The notes below the pieces were generated by a model. It worked only from the letters and a program-made list of their open reading frames with translations, had not been told where the DNA came from and searched no databases. DNA of 64,000 nucleotides, from contig JAKLHK010000013.1 in assembly GCA_022710185.1 (NCBI GenBank), positions 1 to 64,000 on the forward strand, read 5' to 3'. This document shows positions 46,201 to 53,964 of this stretch, in pieces. Source of the stretch: Bacteroidota bacterium. Its GTDB lineage: Bacteria; Bacteroidota; Bacteroidia; Bacteroidales; JAGNHN01. The position numbers were made by a program, and so were the translations under genes. Each line of letters starts with the position of its first letter. The stretch's first letter is position 1.

Positions 46201-47091
46201 GTGTTGGACGGCGATAAAGTTACCACATTTTCCCCTTTCCAAAGCCTCAGCCTGGGTGGCCGGCTCCTTCCCCTGGACCCTCCCGTGGTCATGGGCATCC
46301 TCAACCTAACCCCAGACTCGTTTTATGACGGAGGCTCCTATCCAGACGAGGCCAGCCGTATCCAGCAGGTCGGGCGTATGCTGCAGGAAGGGGCCGCAAT
46401 AATCGACCTGGGCGCTATGTCCACCCGTCCCGGCGCCCCGGAGATCAGCGAAGCCGAAGAGCTCGCGCGCCTCCTCCCTATGCTGCGGAAACTGGTGGAG
46501 CACTTCCCCGGTATCTGCATATCCGTGGACACCTACCGCGCCAGGGTAGCCGAAAAGGCCCTGGCCGAGGGGGCCATGATGGTGAACGATATATCCGGGG
46601 GAACCTTCGACCCTGAGATGATCCCTTTCATTGCCGGGGCCCGCGTTCCCTATGTGCTTATGCATATCCAGGGAAAGCCGCGCAGCATGCAGGAAGCGCC
46701 ACAATACCAGGATGTGGTGACCGAGGTCATGCAGCACTTTGGCCATCGGCTCGGGGAACTGTTTCGCCGGGGAGCCACGGATGTCGTCCTCGACCCGGGT
46801 TTCGGCTTCGGGAAAGACATCGTGCACAACTACAGCCTCCTGCGCTCCCTGCCCCTACTAACCTCCCTGGGCCTACCCGTGATGGCGGGTGTTTCGCGCA
46901 AGTCCATGATCAACAAGGTCCTGGGGACCACCCCCTCCACCGCCCTCAACGGCAGCACAGCCGTCCATATGCTCGCCCTGATGGGTGGGGCCTCCCTGCT
47001 GCGGGTGCACGATGTGAAGGAAGCCATGGAGGCCATCCGCATCTTTCAGGCCTATCGGGGCCATTTCCCAGGACCAGCAGCAGGGGAATGA
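46201..47091 (+). CDS. folP: Dihydropteroate synthase
   Basis: This 296-residue folate-pathway enzyme condenses DHPPP with p-aminobenzoate. Signatures include MGILNLTPDSFYDGG (31-45), the pterin-binding VNDISGG, DPGFGFGK, and GVSRKSMI, plus VHDVKEAMEA at the end. No ATG is in frame before the first motif, so GTG 46201 (or TTG 46204) is the start. It is divergent from DUF1599 and followed by cdaA, which has its own -7 box. Confidence 0.95.
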   Translation: MLDGDKVTTFSPFQSLSLGGRLLPLDPPVVMGILNLTPDSFYDGGSYPDEASRIQQVGRMLQEGAAIIDLGAMSTRPGAPEISEAEELARLLPMLRKLVEHFPGICISVDTYRARVAEKALAEGAMMVNDISGGTFDPEMIPFIAGARVPYVLMHIQGKPRSMQEAPQYQDVVTEVMQHFGHRLGELFRRGATDVVLDPGFGFGKDIVHNYSLLRSLPLLTSLGLPVMAGVSRKSMINKVLGTTPSTALNGSTAVHMLALMGGASLLRVHDVKEAMEAIRIFQAYRGHFPGPAAGE

Positions 47092-47092
47092 C

Positions 47093-47100
47093 TACCTTTG
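47093..47100 (+). promoter_or_regulatory. -7 box before cdaA
   Basis: TACCTTTG begins 2 bp after the folP stop and ends 22 bp before the cdaA ATG. Confidence 0.5.
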
Positions 47101-47122
47101 TCGCGAAACCCCTACGGCAAGG

Positions 47123-47932
47123 ATGCTGCTCCAGCTGACAGAAATATTCACGGACATGCGTATCCTGGACGCGATAGACCTCATCCTGGTGGCCTATCTG
47201 CTCTACGAGTTCTACCGCCTGATGCGGGGTACCAGCACCATCAACATCTTTTTCGGGATCATCAGCATCTACCTGCTGTACAAGCTGGTGAACTATCTCG
47301 ACATGGCCCTGCTTTCGGAGATCCTCGGGGCCTTCATCAGCGTGGGGGTCATCGCGCTCATCGTGGTGTTCCAGCCCGAGATACGGAAGTTCCTCCTCAT
47401 GCTGGGCACACCCGGCTATATCCGCAAGAACTCCCGCCGGTTTCTGTTCTGGCGGATCACCTACTCCTCGGTGCCTGAACTCGACACCCAGGCCGTGCTC
47501 CAGGCCTGCGAAGACATGGCGGCCACCTTCACCGGCAGCCTCATCGTGATTGAGCGGGGCAATGAGCTGGGCCAGTTCGCGGAAAGCGGCACCCGTCTCG
47601 ATGCCTCCCTTAGCCCCACCCTCATTGCCAGCATCTTCTTCCATAACGCACCATTACATGACGGCGCGATGATCATCGCGCGCAACCGCATCCAGGCCGC
47701 CGGCTGTATCCTCCCCGTTTCGGCCAACCCCCATCTGCCGCCCCATCTCGGGCTCAGGCACCGCGCCGCCATCGGCATCACCGAACAAAGCGACGCCCTG
47801 GCCATCGTGGTTTCGGAAGAAACAGGCAAGATCTCCCTGGCCGAACATGGGCAGCTCAAGGAGGATCTCAGTATGGAGGAGCTCACCGCCATGCTGCAGG
47901 AGCAGTTCCCCGGACAGGAAAACAAGCATTAA
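47123..47932 (+). CDS. cdaA: Diadenylate cyclase CdaA (DisA_N domain)
   Basis: This 269-residue protein has three N-terminal TM helices (about 15-35, 40-58 and 68-88) followed by the DAC domain (about 110-250). The catalytic motifs DGA (180-182, in PLHDGAMII) and RHR (212-214, in LGLRHRAAIG) are intact, so it should make cyclic di-AMP from two ATP at the inner face of the membrane. The position next to folP agrees with other Bacteroidota as I recall them. Confidence 0.95.
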   Translation: MLLQLTEIFTDMRILDAIDLILVAYLLYEFYRLMRGTSTINIFFGIISIYLLYKLVNYLDMALLSEILGAFISVGVIALIVVFQPEIRKFLLMLGTPGYIRKNSRRFLFWRITYSSVPELDTQAVLQACEDMAATFTGSLIVIERGNELGQFAESGTRLDASLSPTLIASIFFHNAPLHDGAMIIARNRIQAAGCILPVSANPHLPPHLGLRHRAAIGITEQSDALAIVVSEETGKISLAEHGQLKEDLSMEELTAMLQEQFPGQENKH

Positions 47933-48539
47933 AGCATGTTCTGCCTTATGCCCCGGCGACTGGATCACGCCTGGGTGGAGGAAGCTTCGGGCAGCATCTG
48001 TCCAGGCTATCGAATGCCCTATAACAGCTCAACGGAGAATTCATGTGGGGTAGACTTGATTGATCCATCGGGCTAATGATTCTGATTCACCTGAACGGAT
48101 GGTTTTTTCTTTACTTTCTTTTACTCACCCAAAAGAAAGTAGCAAAGAAAAGGGTGGCCTGGGTTTTCCGTAGGAAAACAAGCCTGAGGATGATTGGAGT
48201 GAAGTACAAGGTTTTGAGAATGGAGCGATCCGCGAGCTCAGGCTTGGGAGTACCACGCGAGTAGTCCCGCAGCGGCCCGGATCGCGACTCCCATCTGAAG
48301 GCGTAGTTTTCAAGGAAATCCAACGCAGTCCTGATCTTTTACTCGCAAAGTGTTCATTAATAAGGTGCTCGTGAGCTCAGGAAGCGCAAGCGCTTCCTTC
48401 GGTTGGTACTTTTCTATCAAGAGAAAAGAACTGAAAACTCTTTCAGATCAGACCAGGCATCATGTCTATGGGGTCCATAATTGTTGGCCAGATCATCAAG
48501 TGATCTCTTACCGCCCCACCCGAATGCTGCGGTGATCCT
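47933..48539. other. Gene-free region with a hairpin-rich element
   Basis: This 607-bp region has no credible gene. Its middle (48105-48446) is packed with perfect inverted repeats: TACTTTCTTTT/AAAAGAAAGTA (48112-48122, 48131-48141), GTTTTCC/GGAAAAC (48163-48179), CAAGCCTGAG/CTCAGGCTTG (48179-48188, 48237-48246), GCGATCC/GGATCGC (48224-48230, 48279-48285), GGAAGCG/CGCTTCC (48380-48397), CTTTTCT/AGAAAAG (48409-48428) and CTGAAA/TTTCAG (48431-48446). It could be a non-coding RNA, an attenuator-type structure or a decayed mobile element. The flanks (47933-48104 and 48447-48539) show nothing I recognise. Confidence 0.6.
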
Positions 48540-49094
48540 TTATACCGGCCCAGCTGAGCTGTCGGCTGCCGCTTCAAACTCCCGGATGATCTCTTCCGGG
48601 GATTTTCCCAGGTTGCGGATGCAGGCTTCGGCATCGTCGGCGAAATCGCTGGAAGGATAAAGCCGAAGGAACTCCCCATACAGCATGCGGGCCCTGCCCA
48701 GGTCACCCAGCTGGTTCTCCGCAATAAAGGCCTGCATGAACAGGGCCTCATCGGCCTTACCATGCTCAGGGTAGTCCCTGCAGAGGCGTTCGAACTGGGT
48801 CAGCGCCCCTTCGGATTGTCCCAGGGTCATCATGAGCTCGCCTGCCCCGAAGAGGAAGCCGGGGACCAGGGTATCCCTGGGGTGCTCGTGAATGAATGCC
48901 ATGAAGGCGCGGGTCAACTCATCGGCCGCCTGGGCATCGAAGGCGCGACTTTCCTCTGAAATAACGCGTCCGCGCAAATCCTCGATCTCATCCAGGGCCT
49001 TCTGGCGGGAGTCCTGACAAGAAAACAGGGTGAGGGTGAGGAGGAGGAAGAGGGAATGGGGTGCAAACGGTGTGATGATCCTGGGCATGGTCAT
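48540..49094 (-). CDS. TPR-type lipoprotein of unknown function
   Basis: This 184-residue predicted lipoprotein has the lipobox LFSC. The mature part has tetratricopeptide-like helices, with the periodic segments AFMAFIHEHPRDTLVPGFLFGAG, GALTQFERLCRDYPEHGKADEALFMQA and RARMLYGEFLRLYPSSDFADDAEACI. This is the pattern of BamD/YbgF-type repeat proteins, but it is shorter than BamD. It is probably periplasmic and anchored. A minus-strand -7 box TATTTTTG (plus-strand CAAAAATA, 49109-49116) lies 14 bp upstream of the start. Confidence 0.75.
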   Translation of the reverse strand: MTMPRIITPFAPHSLFLLLTLTLFSCQDSRQKALDEIEDLRGRVISEESRAFDAQAADELTRAFMAFIHEHPRDTLVPGFLFGAGELMMTLGQSEGALTQFERLCRDYPEHGKADEALFMQAFIAENQLGDLGRARMLYGEFLRLYPSSDFADDAEACIRNLGKSPEEIIREFEAAADSSAGPV

Positions 49095-49108
49095 GGGAAT
49101 TGTTGGGA

Positions 49109-49116
49109 CAAAAATA
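49109..49116 (-). promoter_or_regulatory. -7 box before the TPR lipoprotein gene
   Basis: The plus-strand CAAAAATA reads TATTTTTG on the minus strand, 14 bp upstream of the start. Confidence 0.45.
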
Positions 49117-49237
49117 CGCCATGACGGTTAAAGCATAACGCCATACATTACAACATCTTATACATTTCACGCCCAGCTCTGCCCAATCTGCGGGGCATAC
49201 AGTGCCCCGCAATGGTACAATTAGGGCGAAACCGAGC

Positions 49238-49245
49238 TATCTTTG
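49238..49245 (+). promoter_or_regulatory. -7 box before the ompA-type gene
   Basis: TATCTTTG matches TAnnTTTG and ends 26 bp before the ATG at 49272. Confidence 0.5.
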
Positions 49246-49271
49246 CACTTTAACCCCAAATCTCTATTCTT

Positions 49272-50222
49272 ATGAAAAGAACGATCATGATCATGGCTGC
49301 GATCAGCCTGATGGCGCTGGGCGCCCGGACCCAGGATGCATCCTGGTACTTCATGACGGGCCCTCACTTTGTGGATTATTATGCCCCGGACGGGGGTGGT
49401 TACCTGGCCACCGATAACTGGAACGGTGACGCCATGCCCAAGCAGTTCTATGTCGGCCGCTCCCTGATTTATGGCCTGGAGCTCGGGACCTCCCTCTCGC
49501 TGCTGCAGATCCAGGACTTCCCGGATGAGCTGGTGAACAAGAACTTCCTCGACTGGGACCTGATGCTTTCCTACAAGCCCCTGTACAAGAAGGTGATCAA
49601 CGAGAACCATTGGTTCGATCCCTACCTGTGGATCGGCGGAGGCCTCACCCGCATCAATGAGGAGACCAACCCCCTGGTTAACGTGGGTGCCGGCATCGAC
49701 TTCTGGCTGAACGAATGGGCTGCGTTCAATGTACATACCGCTTACGATGCCGCCATGGGCGACGGCAAGGCCTACACCCACCATGGCGTGGGCGTAAAGT
49801 TCCGCATCAAGGGCAACAAGGGCGATCGTGGAGCGATTGAGCCCATGGACCTGAGCACCGAAAAGAAGCAGGAGATCAACGACCAGATCCGCTTCGCCGC
49901 CAAGAACATCCAGTTCGAAACCTCCAGCGATGTGATCCGTCAGGAATCATACAAGGACCTCGACAACATCGTGAGCATCATGAAGAACTTCCCCAATACG
50001 AAGTTTGACATCCACGGCCACACCGACAATACCGGCGATGATGCCATGAACCTCGACCTCAGCAAGCGCCGTTCCGCCTCCGTGAAGAAATACTTTATGG
50101 ATAAAGGCATCGATGGCAGCCGCCTGTTCCCTGAAGGCTATGGCGAAACCAAGCCCATCGCCACCAACGACACCCCCGAAGGCCGCGCCCAGAACCGCCG
50201 CGTAGAGATCAAGCTGCGCTAA
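49272..50222 (+). CDS. OmpA-family outer-membrane protein
   Basis: This 316-residue protein has a signal peptide (about 1-20), an N-terminal beta-barrel-like region (about 22-180) and a C-terminal OmpA peptidoglycan-binding domain (about 205-316) with IQFETSSDVI, HGHTDNTGDDAMNLDLSKRRS and RAQNRRVEIKL. It links the outer membrane to the cell wall. It is a single gene with its own -7 box and a strong terminator. Codons are strongly GC-ending, as expected for an abundant protein. Confidence 0.92.
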   Translation: MKRTIMIMAAISLMALGARTQDASWYFMTGPHFVDYYAPDGGGYLATDNWNGDAMPKQFYVGRSLIYGLELGTSLSLLQIQDFPDELVNKNFLDWDLMLSYKPLYKKVINENHWFDPYLWIGGGLTRINEETNPLVNVGAGIDFWLNEWAAFNVHTAYDAAMGDGKAYTHHGVGVKFRIKGNKGDRGAIEPMDLSTEKKQEINDQIRFAAKNIQFETSSDVIRQESYKDLDNIVSIMKNFPNTKFDIHGHTDNTGDDAMNLDLSKRRSASVKKYFMDKGIDGSRLFPEGYGETKPIATNDTPEGRAQNRRVEIKLR

Positions 50223-50250
50223 GCTAACCCTCGGTTTATTCAGCATAGGA

Positions 50251-50281
50251 AAGCCGCTCCCGTGATGGGGCGGCTTTTTTA
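50251..50281 (+). terminator. Terminator of the ompA-type gene
   Basis: AAGCCGCTCC (50251-50260) pairs with GGGGCGGCTT (50267-50276), with one wobble, around loop CGTGAT, and runs into TTTTTT. Confidence 0.9.
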
Positions 50282-50360
50282 TCAACTGAATCTGCGGAAA
50301 TTGCTGGTAAGTGTTAACAAGGATCAAGAAACAAGAAATATCGCAAATCAACATCAACCA

Positions 50361-50683
50361 TCAACAATCATTCTGCTCTTCCGCCAGCAGGCTATACACC
50401 TCCAGGTCGATGAAGCCCTGATCCGGCAGCCATTCACCAGCCCTTTCAATCCCTTCAAAATGAAACCCCAGACGCCGTGGAATCCCGATGCTGGGGCGGT
50501 TCCCTGCTCCGCAGCGTATCTGCACCCGGTTCATCCCCATCTCCCCGAATGCGTAGCCCCAACGAACGGGAGCCAACGGCCCAAATATTCGCGCTGGGAG
50601 TCAATCACCTGAAAGATCTCTTCGGCATCGCTCAGCGCTATTTGATGCAGGCTAAGCTGGCCGGTAACCTGGATATGGTTCAT
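50361..50683 (-). pseudogene. GNAT (RimJ/RimL-type) acetyltransferase remnant with internal deletion
   Basis: From ATG 50683 the minus strand reads MNHIQVTGQLSLHQIALSDA, then EEIFQVIDSQREYLGRWLPFV, an N-terminus typical of RimL-type acetyltransferases, and then meets a stop near 50535. In another frame the strand encodes the matching C-terminus, WGYAFGEMGMNRVQIRCG, followed by a GFHFEGIERAGEWL-like segment and a stop at 50361. The two pieces meet at about 50556-50566. From family knowledge, roughly 75-80 residues including the acetyl-CoA loop are missing, so the product cannot be active. Confidence 0.85.
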
Positions 50684-50779
50684 TCAGAAATATTTTATAA
50701 AACTCATTCCCCTTTTCTGGTCCTTCGCCCAGGTCACGGACAGTCCACTTTCCTTGATCACCTGCTGATGGATTGATGC

Positions 50780-50893
50780 TTATGAATCAGCATCCGGGTC
50801 ACTGAAATATTCCTTGCCATAGGCAAACAGCATGGATTGGGCACAGTTGAAGCCCGATTCAAAAATCATCCGCGCTGATTCAGCACTGCTCAT
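50780..50893 (-). pseudogene. Truncated C_GCAxxG_C_C family gene
   Basis: The frame starts MSSAESARMIFESGFNCAQS and continues MLFAYGKEYF before a TAA stop after 37 codons. GFNCAQSMLFAYG matches the N-terminal part of redox-type C_GCAxxG_C_C proteins, which normally run 120-150 residues with a following GGG and more Cys. None of that is found in any frame up to the GNAT remnant, so the gene has lost its 3' part. Confidence 0.7.
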
Positions 50894-50984
50894 AACGAAA
50901 TGCATTTGCTACAAATCTACGCGATCTGCATATTCGGGAGAAAGGGAGAAGAAATAAAGTACAAGTAATAAAGGATTGATTGTG

Positions 50985-51008
50985 GAGGAAGAGGAAGAGG
51001 AAGAGGAA
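50985..51008. repeat. GAGGAA hexamer microsatellite, four copies
   Basis: Four perfect tandem GAGGAA units lie in non-coding sequence. It is the same hexamer as the TTCCTC tract inside the MFS gene at 9949-9972. Confidence 0.85.
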
Positions 51009-51097
51009 GAGGGTGAAGAATATCGAACGGCAGCATCCGATGTCCATTCACTCAAGGTACTCCCAACACCAAGTAACCTAACTCTTTCAACTATAGG

Positions 51098-51127
51098 CAC
51101 TTTAGCTCACTTTAGTTCACTTTTGGC
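51098..51127. repeat. Three 10-bp tandem units of CACTTTAG type
   Basis: The units are CACTTTAGCT, CACTTTAGTT and CACTTTTGGC, head to tail, in the non-coding stretch upstream of def. Confidence 0.75.
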
Positions 51128-51180
51128 AGTTGCTCCTCTGTGGAAATCGGGGTAATCTGCGGTGAACAAGGAAAATCATC

Positions 51181-51218
51181 CATCAACCACTTGTGCTGAG
51201 CTTGTCGAAGCATCAACC
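51181..51218. repeat. Short element with CTGAGCTTGTCGAAG core between direct repeats
   Basis: CATCAACC occurs at 51181-51188 and again at 51211-51218. Between them is a 22-bp sequence containing CTGAGCTTGTCGAAG. I recall this core as a dispersed short repeat in many bacterial genomes; only one copy was noticed in this window. Confidence 0.55.
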
Positions 51219-51223
51219 CTCAA

Positions 51224-51802
51224 TCATCCCCGCTTCCTGCTCTTTTTCTGGCGGGCGAACACCATACGGTAATCGGCATCTACGTGGCCTTCGGAAATCT
51301 CTTTCAGCTTGCGGCCCAGCAGGGTGCGGCGCAGCGTGCTGATACGGTCGATGAACACCACACCTTCCACGTGGTCGTACTCGTGCTGGATGATGCGGGC
51401 CAGGATACCGGAGTATTCTTCTTCATGAAAGTTCCACTGCTCATCGTAATACTGTATCCTCACGCTTTCCGGCCGTTCCACCACTTCACGCAGTCCGGGA
51501 AAACTGAGGCAGCCTTCCTCGAAGGGCACCTTGCCCCCTTCATAAGCCACGATATGCGGGTTGACGAAGGCCTTGCGGAAACCTTCGGCATCGGCACCAT
51601 CCTCTGCAAAGGGGGTAGCATCGATAACAAAGATGCGGCCGGTCACCCCGACCTGCTGTCCGGCCAGTCCCACCCCGCTGGAGGCGTACATGGTCTCGAA
51701 CATATCTTCGATGAGGCGGGCCACGGCAGGATCACCCTGGGGGAAGTCCTCCCCCACCTGCTTCAGCACGGGATGCCCATGGGCAACAATTGGTAGTATC
51801 AT
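51224..51802 (-). CDS. def: Peptide deformylase
   Basis: This 192-residue metalloenzyme removes the formyl group from nascent N-termini. The three motifs are GVGLAGQQ (43-50), EGCLS (96-100, metal ligand Cys98) and QHEYDH (139-144; His140, His144 and catalytic Glu141). The usual Ala of GLAAxQ in motif 1 is Gly. Its start overlaps the ruvX stop by 4 bp, so the two genes are probably coupled. Confidence 0.95.
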   Translation of the reverse strand: MILPIVAHGHPVLKQVGEDFPQGDPAVARLIEDMFETMYASSGVGLAGQQVGVTGRIFVIDATPFAEDGADAEGFRKAFVNPHIVAYEGGKVPFEEGCLSFPGLREVVERPESVRIQYYDEQWNFHEEEYSGILARIIQHEYDHVEGVVFIDRISTLRRTLLGRKLKEISEGHVDADYRMVFARQKKSRKRG

Positions 51803-52221
51803 GATCTGTAAGCTTTCGATTCCATAAATGACTGGAGGATAATGGTAGCGCTGACCTTGTCGATGAGGTCTTTACGCTGGCGGTCCTTCTTCTTCGCCCC
51901 GGCCTCCAGAATGGCCCGGCTGGCCATGCCCGAGGTAAAGCGCTCGTCGATACGCTCCACCGGGACCGTTGGAAAGAGCTTGCGGAGCTTCTTCACAAAA
52001 GGCTCGGTAAACACCTGGGCCTCAGACGGCGTATTGTCGAGACGGGTAGGCTTGCCTACCACGAAGAGGTCAACGTTCTCCCTGGAAAGGTAGTCCCGGA
52101 GGTAGTCGAAGATGGTGTGGGCTGGGACGGTATCCAGGCCGGTAGCGATCAGCTGCAGTTCGTCGGTGACCGCCAGGCCAACCCTTTTCCGCCCATAATC
52201 GATGGCCATGATCCTTCCCAT
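51799..52221 (-). CDS. ruvX: Putative pre-16S rRNA nuclease / RuvX (YqgF)
   Basis: This 140-residue RNase H-fold protein has the metal-site segments AIDYGRKRVGLAVTD (6-20), VVGKP, and DERFTSGMA near 92-100. YqgF proteins trim 16S rRNA precursors and were first named Holliday junction resolvase-like. It is the first gene of the ruvX-def pair. Confidence 0.93.
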   Translation of the reverse strand: MGRIMAIDYGRKRVGLAVTDELQLIATGLDTVPAHTIFDYLRDYLSRENVDLFVVGKPTRLDNTPSEAQVFTEPFVKKLRKLFPTVPVERIDERFTSGMASRAILEAGAKKKDRQRKDLIDKVSATIILQSFMESKAYRS

Positions 52222-52243
52222 AATATAATCCCCTGAAGAACAG

Positions 52244-52251
52244 CAAAATTA
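52244..52251 (-). promoter_or_regulatory. -7 box before ruvX-def
   Basis: The plus-strand CAAAATTA reads TAATTTTG on the minus strand, 22 bp upstream of ruvX. A CAAA (TTTG on the minus strand) lies 22 bp farther at 52274-52277. Confidence 0.55.
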
Positions 52252-52282
52252 CGAATATGTTCCGGAAGCGGGGCAAAAAGGG

Positions 52283-52290
52283 TAGTTTTG
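52283..52290 (+). promoter_or_regulatory. -7 box before dapD
   Basis: TAGTTTTG ends 15 bp before ATG 52306. An in-frame TTG at 52288 overlaps it, which argues for the ATG. Confidence 0.55.
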
Positions 52291-52305
52291 TACAAAGGCA
52301 CAGCG

Positions 52306-53121
<816 letters not shown>

Positions 53122-53190
53122 GGAGCTCATGCCGACCTTTGGGAATCCATCACACCGACTCCCCCGCCCTAAGAGCCTGACCCTCACCCC

Positions 53191-53793
53191 ATGACCCGAG
53201 CCCGCACTCTCCTTTATGGCCTCCTTGCCCTGACCATGGCCTATGTCAGCGTGCAGCAGCATGTAATCTCCAATGTACCCTGGAACCTGCTGCCCCTTTA
53301 CACCCTGAACAAGGCTTTGGCATGGACCGGCCTGCTGCTGCTGGCCTTCATCTTCAGCCTGAGAGCCCTGAGCATACGGGGATGGCTTACCGAAGTATGG
53401 ATGCAGGAAAGACGCGCGCTGGGCAAGTCCGCGTTCAACCTGTTGGGGCTGCATGCCCTGTTCACCCTGCTGCTTTTCCGCACGGAATATGGCATGGCGT
53501 TTCTTTGGAAAGAGGGGAACATCCGTGTGGAAGGCATCGTGAGTATCGTGCTGGGTAGCCTGGCCCTGGGCTTGCTGGCCTGGTACAGCAAGGCCGCGGG
53601 CTCCACGGCCGGCCGGCCCGTCCTTTTCCAGAGGCTTCCTCACCTCTTGCTGCTCCTCGCCCTGATGCATACCACCAGCTGGGGACTGGGGTCGTGGTTC
53701 ACATCAGCAGCCTGGGAAGGCGCGCTGCCCCCGGTATCGCTGATGGGAGCGCTCACAGCCCTTGCCGGATTGTGGATGAGGCGTTTGCGTTAA
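53191..53793 (+). CDS. Polytopic membrane protein, ferric-reductase-like transmembrane domain (tentative)
   Basis: This 200-residue protein has about six hydrophobic helices. His residues in or near helices (GLHALFTLLLF, LLLLALMHTTSWGLG) and the LGKSAFNLLGLH segment resemble ferric reductase-like or MsrQ-type haem-binding membrane domains. The similarity is loose and I place it with low certainty. It follows dapD by 69 bp and could be co-transcribed. Confidence 0.55.
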   Translation: MTRARTLLYGLLALTMAYVSVQQHVISNVPWNLLPLYTLNKALAWTGLLLLAFIFSLRALSIRGWLTEVWMQERRALGKSAFNLLGLHALFTLLLFRTEYGMAFLWKEGNIRVEGIVSIVLGSLALGLLAWYSKAAGSTAGRPVLFQRLPHLLLLLALMHTTSWGLGSWFTSAAWEGALPPVSLMGALTALAGLWMRRLR

Positions 53794-53964
53794 TTGCAGC
53801 CATTGAGAGGGCCGTTGGCGGTTTGAAGGGAAGAAAAATCTTTTGCCCACCACTAAAGGAACCCATACTGTTCCTAAATTAACAGTCCTATTCCTGCCCC
53901 TGTGATGCCGCATCCCACAGGCAGGCCGGTATCACGGATTTCTTGATCTAAACTCTTCCTAATC

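Larger units (their letters stand above)
50223..51223. other. One-kilobase decayed region with gene remnants and simple repeats
   Basis: There is no intact gene between the ompA-type gene and def. In order the region holds: the terminator; CAAGAAA twice (50325-50338) and ATCAACN heptamers (about 50346-50366); a broken GNAT gene; a truncated C_GCAxxG_C_C gene; four GAGGAA hexamers (50985-51008); three 10-bp CACTTTAGYT-like units (51098-51127); and a 22-bp dispersed-repeat-like element flanked by direct repeats (51181-51218). Confidence 0.75.

Noticed and set aside
47933-48539. Insertion sequence
   Set aside because: There is no transposase frame and no clear terminal inverted repeats with a target duplication. 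The internal hairpins alone do not make an IS.
50477-50776. A 99-codon frame on the plus strand
   Set aside because: It is antisense to the GNAT remnant, and only the minus strand shows family motifs.
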